Assembly (NCBI GenBank): GCA_023447635.1 | Contig: JAEXNA010000185.1 | Span: forward strand, 1 to 21,516 | Direction: 5' to 3' | Source of the DNA: Vulcanimicrobiota bacterium | GTDB taxonomy: Bacteria > Vulcanimicrobiota > Xenobia > Xenobiales > JADMJV01 | Length of the DNA stretch: 21,516 nt | Shown: piece after piece, positions 6,488 through 14,343 of the stretch | How positions within the stretch are numbered: position 1 is the stretch's first letter | How the letters are laid out: each line of letters starts with the position of its first letter | Position numbers and translations under genes: made by a program | The notes under the pieces: generated by a model | Databases searched by the model: none | What the model was told of the DNA's origin: nothing | Seen by the model: only the letters and a program-made list of their open reading frames with translations

Positions 6488-7944
6488 ACTACGCGGAAAG
6501 CCCCTGGCGCGCCTTCGAGCTGGCCCTGGTGACCATTGAACTCGAGTCGGCCTTCCTGGTCGGGGCCCAGGATGGAGACAACCTTTTTGACGCCGTGTTC
6601 GTCACCGACGCGAACGGCTTGCCGTGTATCCCGGGGGAAAGCTTGGCAGGCATCCTGCGCCACGCCCTGGCGGGAGCCGGCGATTCGAAAGAGGACAAGC
6701 GATGCCAGGAAGTCTTTGGCTTCCAGGCGGCCGACGACGGAAAAGCGTCGCGGGTTCGTATCAGCTTCGCTCACGCTCACGGCAAGGACGATAGGCCCGT
6801 GCCGTTTCGAGGCGCCAAGGTCGTCGACGACCCGGTACTGGCGGCGATGCAGGCCGGGGTGGGACGCGACCATGTCCGGCTAGGTCAGCACGGAGCGGTG
6901 GACGGTCGGGGTAAGTTCGACGAGCTACTTGTCCCGGCTGGAGCCCGGTTCACCTTCGAGATTTCGCTCGCCCGTGACTCTGGTATCACCCTGGCGGAGC
7001 TTCTTGCCCAGCTGGCTCGCCCCGAAGTTCGAATCGGCGGCAAGACGCGAAGGGGGCTAGGTTCTTTTCGCCTTGTCCGCGCATCCGGTGCTGCCTTCGA
7101 CCTGACCAAGAAGGACGATGTGAGGCGGTTGGGTCGGGTGAACGTCGCCATTGATCGGGCGGTCGGCTGCTCCGAATTGAAAGAGCTGAGCTTACCGAAA
7201 CCCGCAGCCGCCGAGGGCGTCCGACGGGGCACCCTGACCCTTCGACCTATCGGAACCTGGATGGTTGGAGGAGGGATCCCGGTTGGAGCCGAGGGCGGAG
7301 AGCCGGCTCGGTCTGGCGGCAAGGAGGGTTCAGACGAGAAACCCTGGGACCGAGTGCCGCTTCGCGAGCGTCGGATCAGCTGGAGTGGTGACAAAGCCGG
7401 CGCGCGTGGACAGGTGAGCGCGGACGAGAAGTCCGACTTCTTGCTTCCGGCAAGTTCTGTGAAGGGCTCCTTGCGCCATCGCACAGCGTTTCACAGTCGT
7501 CGGCTTAGCGGCACCTGGCTAGAGTCCCAAGGGTCTTACGATGGGTCGACCGCCGACGAGTCGTTGCTTTTTGGCGAGGTGCGCCATGGCGATACAGGCA
7601 AGCCGGGCTGCGTGAGTCTCAGCGACTTCTACATCGCGCCTTCCAAAGTTCAGCTGACTCCCTTACAGCACGTCAGCCTGGACCGGTTCACTCAAGGGCC
7701 GATGGACCATCTGCTCTACGACGAACTCGCTCTTGGCGAAGTCGAGCTGAAGCTGGACATCGTCATCACCGAAAAGGCGGGCGAAGACTACTCTGTGGCC
7801 TTCAAGGCGCTGCAGGCCGCTATCGACGACCTTTGCCAGGGCCGCCTTTCCTTGGGAGCCGGACGCGGTCACGGCCGCTTCCAGGGTCAGGTCAGCTGGG
7901 AGAACAACGTGGGACTGGTGGTCAAGGAGGCTGCATCATGCTGA
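6484..7944 (+). CDS. Tandem Cas7-Cas7 (Cas7-2x-like) RAMP protein
   Basis: Two Cas7 folds are joined in 486 residues. Domain 1 (about 10-200) has FDAVFVTDANGLPCIPGES (35-53), with D36 at the Csm3 catalytic position, and the loop IGGKTRRGLGSFRLV (184-198). Domain 2 (about 247-486) has FLLPASSVKGSLRHR (319-333), the thumb motif HVSLDRFTQGPMD (396-408) and the loop LSLGAGRGHGRF (455-466). Its N-terminal strand has no obvious catalytic Asp, so it may be structural only. The domain order matches Cas7-2x of III-Dv complexes. It starts in an ATGA overlap with csx10 and ends with a 7-base overlap into the Csx19-like gene, whose Shine-Dalgarno AAGGAGG lies inside this gene. Confidence 0.82.
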   Translation: MNYAESPWRAFELALVTIELESAFLVGAQDGDNLFDAVFVTDANGLPCIPGESLAGILRHALAGAGDSKEDKRCQEVFGFQAADDGKASRVRISFAHAHGKDDRPVPFRGAKVVDDPVLAAMQAGVGRDHVRLGQHGAVDGRGKFDELLVPAGARFTFEISLARDSGITLAELLAQLARPEVRIGGKTRRGLGSFRLVRASGAAFDLTKKDDVRRLGRVNVAIDRAVGCSELKELSLPKPAAAEGVRRGTLTLRPIGTWMVGGGIPVGAEGGEPARSGGKEGSDEKPWDRVPLRERRISWSGDKAGARGQVSADEKSDFLLPASSVKGSLRHRTAFHSRRLSGTWLESQGSYDGSTADESLLFGEVRHGDTGKPGCVSLSDFYIAPSKVQLTPLQHVSLDRFTQGPMDHLLYDELALGEVELKLDIVITEKAGEDYSVAFKALQAAIDDLCQGRLSLGAGRGHGRFQGQVSWENNVGLVVKEAASC

Positions 7945-8393
7945 AGCTCGAGGATATTCCCGCGTTCGGGAAGGACGGTTTACGACACGACACTTGCTCG
8001 TTGGCGGTCACGCCGCTAGGGACAGCAACGACACTGAAGGAGGCCTGGTCGTTCTTGCCTTCGAGCGGGGAGGGCGTCCTGGTTCTCGCGGACCGGGTCG
8101 TGCGCTTTTCTCCTTCGCTCCACGACGGCCTACTTCTTGACGCCGACGTTGTTTCCGGAAACGAAACGGTTGTCGTTCGCGCGAGCGGAGCGCAGTGGAA
8201 AGCTTGGAAGTGGACCGAGGGCGAGGGCGACAGTCATCGCTACGTCGAGCATACCTTTCTTTCGTCCGAGCCCAGCGAGCAGCGGAAGCCGCCGGACATG
8301 CTCTATCGCCAGTATTGGGAGCGGCGGGACGACGACGGCGTCAAGGTCTGGCGGCCGGTTGGCTCGAGATTTTGCGGATTTCAGGAGAAGTAG
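7938..8393 (+). CDS. csx19: Csx19-like subunit of a III-D effector complex
   Basis: The 151-residue protein starts at ATG 7938, seven bases after AAGGAGG. An upstream ATG at 7833 would extend it into the preceding gene with low-complexity basic sequence and is not used here. A beta-rich pattern (VLVLADRVVRF, VVVRASGAQWKAWKW) and the C-terminal LYRQYWERRDDDG, then RFCGF, resemble Csx19, a small subunit known from III-D complexes. The operon position between the tandem Cas7 and the TIGR03986-type gene is as expected for Csx19. Similarity was judged by eye and the family is divergent, so the name is moderately supported. Confidence 0.62.
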   Translation: MLKLEDIPAFGKDGLRHDTCSLAVTPLGTATTLKEAWSFLPSSGEGVLVLADRVVRFSPSLHDGLLLDADVVSGNETVVVRASGAQWKAWKWTEGEGDSHRYVEHTFLSSEPSEQRKPPDMLYRQYWERRDDDGVKVWRPVGSRFCGFQEK

Positions 8394-8395
8394 CG

Positions 8396-10618
8396 ATGGA
8401 TAAGATCACAGCACCCTACGGCTTCGTGCCGCTAGCCAACAAGGTCGTCACCCCCGAATGGCTGCGTTGGGAAAAAGATGGCAAACTCGCTGCCCCGCCC
8501 GTGCACGACGTGCCGTTCCAGGACGGAATCTCTGGAACCCTCGAACTCGAGATCGAGGCCGAGACCCCGATCTTCGTGCGTGGAACGAAGGGCAAAGGTG
8601 AAGAGCCGTTCCAGCTGGCGAACGGCAACTACGCCATCCCTGGCACTTCCCTGCGAGGAGCCCTGCGCAACATCGTCGAGATCATCACCTTCAGCCGATT
8701 CAGCCGAGTCAACAACCACCGCTATGCGGTCCGAGACCTGACGCCGGGCGGCGAGCAGGTCTACCGACAGCATATGGCCGTGATCGACGGCGGCAAACTC
8801 ACCCCGCTCGTTAATTCAGGATGGATGGTCAAGCAGAGCAACCCGGACACTCCCGCAGTTATTACAGTCTGCGATTTTGCAAAAGTTGAGTATCAGGACC
8901 TCAGAGGCATCGCCAAGATGCTTGGAGATGACGACTTTCGTCCGGGCCTGAAGCGTGGCGCCAATGTTAAATACGCCAAATATTCAGGGAAACTGAAAGT
9001 ACAGCTTCCGGTGACTTGGACTCGTTCGGATACCGTCGGCGGCCGCAAGATGTTGTCAAGGCACGGCACGGTCTCTCAGTCATCGAAGGAGTCTTTCGAC
9101 GGACAGCTTGTTTTTACGGGGCAGCCTCAGGAGTGGAGCCCCGGGGAAAAGAAAAAGAAGCATCACGATTTCTTCTTCACGAACCAGGCTCGTCAGCCTA
9201 AAACGCTTGACGTGTGTGCAAGCATCTTCCAAGACTTCGAGTTCGGACATAGTAACCGCGGCCAGCAGAACAGGCTCACGAACTCCTTGGAGTCCAACCC
9301 GGAATGGGGCTACTGGAAAGAGCGCTTCGACAAGGGAGAACGAGTGCCAGTTTTCTTCCTGACGCACGCTGATGGTTCGCTTCGCTCGTTCGGTCTAGCA
9401 ATGATGTTCCGACTTGCCTACGAGCTGGATATTCACCAAGCGGTCATAAACGCGAGTCCTGAGCATTTCGCGGCTTCTGGGTCCGCGCTAGATTTTGCGG
9501 AGGGTATATTCGGCACGGTGCGCGAGGCTAGGGGGGAAGTCGGCACAGGGCAAGAGCTTGCCCTGAGAGGACGCGTCGGTATCTCTCACGCGATCGCTCA
9601 ACCTGGCGCATCCTTGGACGGTCCTGTGTCGGCTATCTTGAACGGGCCGAAGGCCAGTTACTATCCCAACTACGTCGAGCAGAATCCCGATCAACCTGGC
9701 TCCGTTCCAGGCACAGTCAATGGCAAACAAGTCTACCAGACCTGGATGGACCGCGACGCCCGCCCCCGGGGCTGGAAGCGCTACAAGACGCTCAACACGG
9801 TGGCTTCGGCAAACACGTCCTTCGGCAAGGAAAACGACAGCGTCAAGACTACGTTCCGGCCTTTGAAAAAGGGCGCGAAGTTCACCTGTCACGTCGACGT
9901 GCACAATCTCAGGCCCGCTGAACTCGGCGCCTTGCTCTGGGCGATCACTCTGGGGGGAGATAAGGACGCTCGACACGGCTTGGGTATGGCACGTCCCCTT
10001 GGTTATGGACGGTCAAGTATTCGTGTCGCCAGATTCCATCTTACGGATATGGCTGGTCAGGTGCTGGTGTCTACCGAGAACGCGCTCAGCGAATTCAGGA
10101 GCTACATGGGGGCAGCAGTACCAGGGTGGGAAACGTCTCACCAGATCAAGGAGTTCCTCGCCCTAGCCCGCCCCGTACCGAGCGACCAGGCGAGATACCA
10201 GACGCTGTCGCCGAATCAGTTCACGGAAGCGAAAGGCAAGTTCCTCGCCCTGCCGTCCGCAGCTAACCTGGGGGCTCAGCGGGGTTGGGTGAAGAACGCT
10301 GGCGGAGCCGCCAACGCTGGGTCCAGACCGACCGGTCCTCTTTCTGCCGGCGACACAGTTACAGGGCAGTTGATCGAGGGAGAGACGAACAAGAAAGGCG
10401 GCCTCCTTTTCCGCAGCGACAGGTTTCCTGGCAAAGCGAGCCTTCTCGACAGCGCTGTTCCTGATGGCGGTTTCCAGCCTGGCATGGACTACCAGTTCAG
10501 GATCAGGGTCGGCGGATCGCCGCCTCAGCTACAGTGGCTTGACCCGTCTGCACCGCCGCCCCCACCCAAGAAGCCCTCAGGACCCCCGCAGCGCAAAGGA
10601 CCTGGATTCCGACGCTAG
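8396..10618 (+). CDS. TIGR03986-type RAMP: Cas7 with large insertion and C-terminal OB/S1-like domain
   Basis: The 740-residue protein begins ITAPYGFVPLANKVVTPEW, then HDVPFQDGISGTLELEI and AIPGTSLRGALRNIVEI (80-96), the standard opening of TIGR03986 family CRISPR RAMP proteins. The closing RAMP loop, ARHGLGMARPLGYGR, is at 525-539. About 400 residues between these motifs contain the insertion, and no catalytic Asp is visible before the IPGTS motif. Residues about 652-718 (GDTVTGQLIEGETNKKGG onward) look like an OB/S1-type RNA-binding domain. A Pro-rich basic tail follows. The ATG at 8396 has AGGAG upstream and lies two bases after the preceding stop. The gene portion encoding about residues 160-350 is AT-richer than its surroundings. 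Confidence 0.85.
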   Translation: MDKITAPYGFVPLANKVVTPEWLRWEKDGKLAAPPVHDVPFQDGISGTLELEIEAETPIFVRGTKGKGEEPFQLANGNYAIPGTSLRGALRNIVEIITFSRFSRVNNHRYAVRDLTPGGEQVYRQHMAVIDGGKLTPLVNSGWMVKQSNPDTPAVITVCDFAKVEYQDLRGIAKMLGDDDFRPGLKRGANVKYAKYSGKLKVQLPVTWTRSDTVGGRKMLSRHGTVSQSSKESFDGQLVFTGQPQEWSPGEKKKKHHDFFFTNQARQPKTLDVCASIFQDFEFGHSNRGQQNRLTNSLESNPEWGYWKERFDKGERVPVFFLTHADGSLRSFGLAMMFRLAYELDIHQAVINASPEHFAASGSALDFAEGIFGTVREARGEVGTGQELALRGRVGISHAIAQPGASLDGPVSAILNGPKASYYPNYVEQNPDQPGSVPGTVNGKQVYQTWMDRDARPRGWKRYKTLNTVASANTSFGKENDSVKTTFRPLKKGAKFTCHVDVHNLRPAELGALLWAITLGGDKDARHGLGMARPLGYGRSSIRVARFHLTDMAGQVLVSTENALSEFRSYMGAAVPGWETSHQIKEFLALARPVPSDQARYQTLSPNQFTEAKGKFLALPSAANLGAQRGWVKNAGGAANAGSRPTGPLSAGDTVTGQLIEGETNKKGGLLFRSDRFPGKASLLDSAVPDGGFQPGMDYQFRIRVGGSPPQLQWLDPSAPPPPPKKPSGPPQRKGPGFRR

Positions 10619-10625
10619 CCGACTG

Positions 10626-10634
10626 TGCTAGAAT
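10626..10634 (+). promoter_or_regulatory. Candidate extended -10 promoter for the Uma2 gene
   Basis: TGCTAGAAT matches the extended -10 pattern TGnTATAAT at all but one position. It lies in the 22-base gap after the RAMP gene, six bases before the ATG at 10641. Transcription from it would begin about at the A of the ATG, giving a leaderless mRNA. No convincing -35 box is present. The nuclease could thus be expressed separately from the cas operon. Confidence 0.35.
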
Positions 10635-10640
10635 AGAGGC

Positions 10641-11168
10641 ATGGCGCTTCCTCAGTATATCCCTCGGTACACGGTCGATGAGTATCGGTCGTGGCCGGGG
10701 GATTGGGAGTTGTGGCAGGGCATTCCCGTGGCCATGAGTCCCTCGGCTGACGCGGTTCACCAGAGGATCGCCGGACGAATCGTTCGCTGGTTGGGAAACG
10801 CGCTGGATGGGGCTGGTTGCGAGCTTTGCCAGGTTTACTACGAGCTGGATTGGGTGGTCGACGACAGCACCGTGCTGCGGCCCGACGTTCTCGTGGTGTG
10901 CGGTGAGCAACCGACGAAGTTCGTCGAGGCGCCGCCGCAGTTGATCGTCGAAGTGCTCTCGGACAGCACTCGCGACCGGGACCTGGTTTTCAAGCGGGCG
11001 CTCTACGAGCGCTGCGGCGTGGCTTTCTACCTGACGGTCGATCCACGGTCTGGCTGGACGCAGCTGCTGCAGCTCGACGAAGGTGGTCGCTACGATGACG
11101 CGCCGCACCGTGAAGTCCAGCTCAGTAGCCGATGCCGCTTGAGCCTGGACCAGCTGAGCTTCTTCTAG
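10641..11168 (+). CDS. Uma2-family putative restriction endonuclease (PD-(D/E)XK fold)
   Basis: At 175 residues this is a full-length Uma2/DUF820 protein. Visible family features are TVDEYRSW near the N-terminus, WELWQGIPVAMSPS (22-35, E23), LRPDVLVV (D82), LIVEVLSDSTRDRD (101-114, E104) and K118 before the ALYERCGV-x-x-YLTVDP segment. These place acidic residues and a lysine as in PD-(D/E)XK nucleases. The fold is well supported in the family, but biological roles of Uma2 proteins are mostly unknown. It is the last gene of the plus-strand block, 22 bases after the RAMP gene, and converges on the minus-strand operon with a 4-base overlap. It has no sensor domain, so a link to CRISPR signalling rests only on position. 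Confidence 0.85.
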   Translation: MALPQYIPRYTVDEYRSWPGDWELWQGIPVAMSPSADAVHQRIAGRIVRWLGNALDGAGCELCQVYYELDWVVDDSTVLRPDVLVVCGEQPTKFVEAPPQLIVEVLSDSTRDRDLVFKRALYERCGVAFYLTVDPRSGWTQLLQLDEGGRYDDAPHREVQLSSRCRLSLDQLSFF

Positions 11169-12424
11169 CGGCTTCCCTTCTGCCCTTGAGAGCTTTCGCG
11201 TTCTTCGCGCAGTCGATGGTCCACGCGGCGCTGGACCTCGACCAGGATCTTCTCCAACCCCTGCTTAAGCTGGGTAGGGCTCTTGAGGTGTTTGGCGTCG
11301 TCATAGCCGCCGTGCTCGATATCGTTGCGGATGCGGCTCAGCAGACGGTTCAACCCCTCGTCCTTCTCTGCCAGGAGCGCGCGGCCGTTCTTCCTCTTGA
11401 CGTCGTTGAAGTTCGCGTAGCCAGGCATCGCCCCGGCCGGTTCGCAGTACATATCCACGGCCATCTCTCGCAGAACCACCGCGCACTCGGAATAGCGTTC
11501 GCAGGCGAAGTACAGCCGGGCGAGGCCCAGGCTACAGTTCAGACCGTGAGGCGTGCCCAGGTGGGGTAGCAAATGGTCGTGTGTGAGCGGCGCGATCTGT
11601 TTCTCGATCTGGTCCAGCACGATGGCCAGCATCGGAAAATGCCGCTGCAGACTGTCGCGGTGCTCGTACAAAGCGTTCCGTAGCGCCACCGCGCTGCCGA
11701 AGGCCTTCTCGGACTCTCCCAACAGCATCGGACCCATTCGTATGGTAGCGAAATGATCGGCGAACCGCTGCAGCGCCTCGGCGAAGCTGCGCAGGTCGCG
11801 CGTCCCCGCGCCGTCCAATCCACCCAACTGATCGGCCAGCTCCCGCAAGCGATCGGGCCACGCTCTGGATAGTCGACCGCTATGCAAGAAGGTTGTCAGC
11901 TCGAAGCCGTGTTGATAGGCCTGTAAGGTCGCACTGAGGTCCCAGACGGGGCAGACCTTGTCGGCGCCCGCAGCGTCCAGAGCGCCATAGACGACCCGCA
12001 GATTGTTACCGGGCACCAGAGAGCTGGCGAACGCCAGCAAGGAAGAAGCAAAGAACGGAAAGCTTCGGAATCCGTGGGTAATATCCAGATAGAGCGGGCG
12101 AGAGGCAGGGTCGAGCAGCACGGGGACCAGCGTGTGCAGCTGCTGATGGAGCTCTTCTGAGCTTTGCCCGAGTGGGAAGTCCAGAAACTGGACCTCGATG
12201 CCGAAGCGGGCCGCTTCGACCTCGAGCTCTGCCTGGTACAGCGAGGCGCTCTTTTCGGTGCAGAACAGGGTGACCCGCTTCAGCTGTAGCAGCTGGGCAA
12301 ACGCCAGTGCAGCGAAACGCGTCTCCCGCGAGACCCTTCCGCCGTAACCGTAGCGCGCCAGGCTGTAACCTCCAACCTGAGGACCCGTACCGAGAAACCC
12401 GACCAGGGTCGCCGCGCGGTTCAC
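11165..12424 (-). CDS. csx1: Second Csx1-type CARF-HEPN ribonuclease (DxTHG family)
   Basis: The 419-residue protein shows FLGTG (10-14), YLDITHGFRSFPFFASSLL (112-130) and RNDIEH (366-371). These are the CARF Gly-rich loop, the DxTHG motif and the R-x4-H HEPN RNase motif. It is expected to bind cyclic oligoadenylate and cut RNA. I chose the GTG at 12424, which overlaps the helicase stop as GTGA and has GAGG seven bases upstream; an ATG at 12445 would add seven residues. It is shorter than the CARF-HEPN protein at 1294 and lacks its extra C-terminal domain. It is the last gene of the minus-strand operon. Its stop and that of the Uma2 gene share the four bases CTAG. Confidence 0.87.
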   Translation of the reverse strand: MNRAATLVGFLGTGPQVGGYSLARYGYGGRVSRETRFAALAFAQLLQLKRVTLFCTEKSASLYQAELEVEAARFGIEVQFLDFPLGQSSEELHQQLHTLVPVLLDPASRPLYLDITHGFRSFPFFASSLLAFASSLVPGNNLRVVYGALDAAGADKVCPVWDLSATLQAYQHGFELTTFLHSGRLSRAWPDRLRELADQLGGLDGAGTRDLRSFAEALQRFADHFATIRMGPMLLGESEKAFGSAVALRNALYEHRDSLQRHFPMLAIVLDQIEKQIAPLTHDHLLPHLGTPHGLNCSLGLARLYFACERYSECAVVLREMAVDMYCEPAGAMPGYANFNDVKRKNGRALLAEKDEGLNRLLSRIRNDIEHGGYDDAKHLKSPTQLKQGLEKILVEVQRRVDHRLREERESSQGQKGSR

Positions 12425-14343
12425 GAAACAGCCTCGGCGTTCCAACGGTGGGCGTCATGAAGCAGCCGCCAGAAGAGAGGGTTGGCCTTCAAGTCCTTTT
12501 CGCCGGCCAGGATCACCGCCTGGCCACGAGCCCTCGAGACCGCGACGTTGAGCATCCGCTCGATGTCCAGTTCTCCTGCCATCAGCCCTTTCAGCCAGCG
12601 ATGACGAGGGCTCACAGGGTCGAAGATGACCAGGTCTGCCTCTCCGCCCTGGCTGCTGTGCACCGTGCCCGCGCGGACAGGTGCGTCGGAGAAGTAGATG
12701 TCTACGAACTTGCGCGCCAGGCGAGCCTGCTCGCGGAACGGCGTCAGCCATAAGACCGAATCCGCGCCGTCGCGCAGCGCCTCGCGGATAAGGCGGACGG
12801 CGACTTGCAAGCTTCGCTCGTTGAACTTCGGGCCGGCGTCGAGCAGCCTTTCCGGCGGTGCGTCGTCAGGCAGCGGCACCTGCTTGGGATCGACCACGAC
12901 GACGCCGTCGTCGGGCCACTTCCAGGCGATGGGCGGATAGGGGCGGTCGTCGCAAGGCAAAGTGCGTAGCGCCCCACCGTAATAAGTGGTCGAAATGCGT
13001 CGGCAGATCGACCTGTCCATACGGGACTGTTCGTCGAGCAGGCAGACCCTTTCTTCGATACTAGGTGCGCGCTCCAGGAGATGCTCCATAAGACTTTCGC
13101 CCATCCAGTAGCGCTGATTCACATCGTTCTCACGACTTTGCTGGTGGATCGGACCGAGCTGGCGCGGATCGCCGGCAAGGAGCACGGACAGACGTGTTGG
13201 TGGGTCAGAGAGCTGCCCTTGCGGTGCCTCCCCTCCACCCAGAAGCTCCAGCAGCGGCAGCAGAGCGTAGCGTGGAACCATGGCGGCTTCGTCGATCACC
13301 AGCGCGACTTTCTCGTGCGCGAAGAAGGCTTGCATCTCGGCCCGATGCAGCCCGCTATAGACCGTCGTGGCCAGGATGCTCGCCCGCGAGGCAAGTCGCC
13401 ACAGTTCGTCGGCCCGCGACTGTCGACAATCTAGCGCTTCTCGTTTCAGCTCTGCGACCTCGACGGTCAGGCGCTCGCGCTGTTCACGCTCGCTGACCGG
13501 AAGCAGTCGCTGAATCTCTCGTTGGCGGTTCTCGAACTGGCGCAACAAGCGCTGGTGATGGACCAGGGACTGTTGCCACGCCAGTAGCTCGGGGAAGTCG
13601 TCGAGCTGGCCCGGCGCGGGTAGGCCCGCCCGAACAAGCTCTCCTCCAACCAGGGGCCGTCCAGCCTCCAGGTAGGCTGCCCGAATAGCCAGGACCGCCG
13701 TATCGACGGCGGTGTTGGTTGGCGCGAGCAGCGCCACCTTGTAGCCGTTCCTGGCCAGAGCCGTGACGGCACGGGCCAGGGTGAACGTCTTACCGGTCCC
13801 GGGCGGTCCCCAGAGGTAGGCCATATGGTCTCCCAAAGCCTCGATCAGCCGGCGCTGGCCGTCGCGAAGTTTCCCGCTGACGGCGTGAGAGGCAAAGTTT
13901 CCGGGCGAATTCGCGGACAGTCGCTCGAGCAGATGGGGGAGGGGACGTCCCTGGCAAAGGCTTAGCCAGTCGCGCAGTTTAGCCAGAAAATCAGGGGCAC
14001 TGGCCCAAACGGTGCTGGCGAAGTTGTTCGAAGGACGGGGAGCCGTGCAGTGCACGAGAAGCGTGTCTTCATCGTAGTCGACGTGACTGATCATAGCGCG
14101 CGCACTGCGCGGCCCAGGCTCGATGATCCATCCCTCTCCGAGAGTGACGTCCATCGCCTCCAGGCTACCCCTGCGAAGCTGAAGGCGAAACAGGGAGCCG
14201 TCGCTACCGATTCGATGGATGTCGGCGAGCCGTAGTTCGACCCGCCCTTTGTTCGCATAGTCAGATTCTAAGGCGCGTGATAATCCGTCATAGTCTTGCC
14301 CAACCTCGTGCTGTTTCGAATAGACGGTGCGCGCCTTAGCCAC
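12421..14343 (-). CDS. SF1 (Upf1/Dna2-like) helicase
   Basis: The 640-residue protein has ordered SF1 motifs: GPPGTGKT (179-186, Walker A), LVIDEAAM (348-355, Walker B), LLAGDPRQLGPI (388-399), LLDEQSRM (435-442), VHSSQGGEAD (561-570) and NVAVSRAR (599-606). Q163 in DGQRR before Walker A fits the Q motif. Residues 255-310 are charged and probably coiled coil, inserted between the first motifs. The arrangement is that of Upf1-like SF1B enzymes, which move 5' to 3' on RNA or DNA. No PD-(D/E)XK nuclease or CARF domain is visible. The GTG start lies behind AAGGAGGT and overlaps the upstream CARF gene by 8 bases; the downstream CARF-HEPN gene overlaps by 4. The helicase is therefore co-translated between two CARF genes. 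It is not the SNF2-type DrmD of DISARM. Confidence 0.87.
   Translation of the reverse strand: MAKARTVYSKQHEVGQDYDGLSRALESDYANKGRVELRLADIHRIGSDGSLFRLQLRRGSLEAMDVTLGEGWIIEPGPRSARAMISHVDYDEDTLLVHCTAPRPSNNFASTVWASAPDFLAKLRDWLSLCQGRPLPHLLERLSANSPGNFASHAVSGKLRDGQRRLIEALGDHMAYLWGPPGTGKTFTLARAVTALARNGYKVALLAPTNTAVDTAVLAIRAAYLEAGRPLVGGELVRAGLPAPGQLDDFPELLAWQQSLVHHQRLLRQFENRQREIQRLLPVSEREQRERLTVEVAELKREALDCRQSRADELWRLASRASILATTVYSGLHRAEMQAFFAHEKVALVIDEAAMVPRYALLPLLELLGGGEAPQGQLSDPPTRLSVLLAGDPRQLGPIHQQSRENDVNQRYWMGESLMEHLLERAPSIEERVCLLDEQSRMDRSICRRISTTYYGGALRTLPCDDRPYPPIAWKWPDDGVVVVDPKQVPLPDDAPPERLLDAGPKFNERSLQVAVRLIREALRDGADSVLWLTPFREQARLARKFVDIYFSDAPVRAGTVHSSQGGEADLVIFDPVSPRHRWLKGLMAGELDIERMLNVAVSRARGQAVILAGEKDLKANPLFWRLLHDAHRWNAEAVS

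Noticed and set aside
6001..6873. Minus-strand open frame of 290 codons across the csx10/tandem Cas7 junction
   Set aside because: It is antisense to two motif-rich, coupled genes, has low-complexity composition and is explained by high G+C content.
7833..7937. Upstream start for the Csx19-like protein
   Set aside because: The extension lies within the end of the tandem Cas7 gene and is basic, Gly/Pro/Arg-rich. The ATG at 7938 has a perfect AAGGAGG seven bases upstream.
8195..8395. Upstream ATG for the TIGR03986-type gene
   Set aside because: It would overlap the Csx19-like gene by about 200 bases with Arg-rich sequence. The family N-terminus ITAPYGFVPL begins right after the ATG at 8396, which has AGGAG upstream.
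12421..14343. Helicase as DISARM DrmD or as Dna2/Cas4-type nuclease-helicase
   Set aside because: Its motifs are Upf1-like SF1, not SNF2, and there is no PD-(D/E)XK pattern or iron-sulfur cysteine set.
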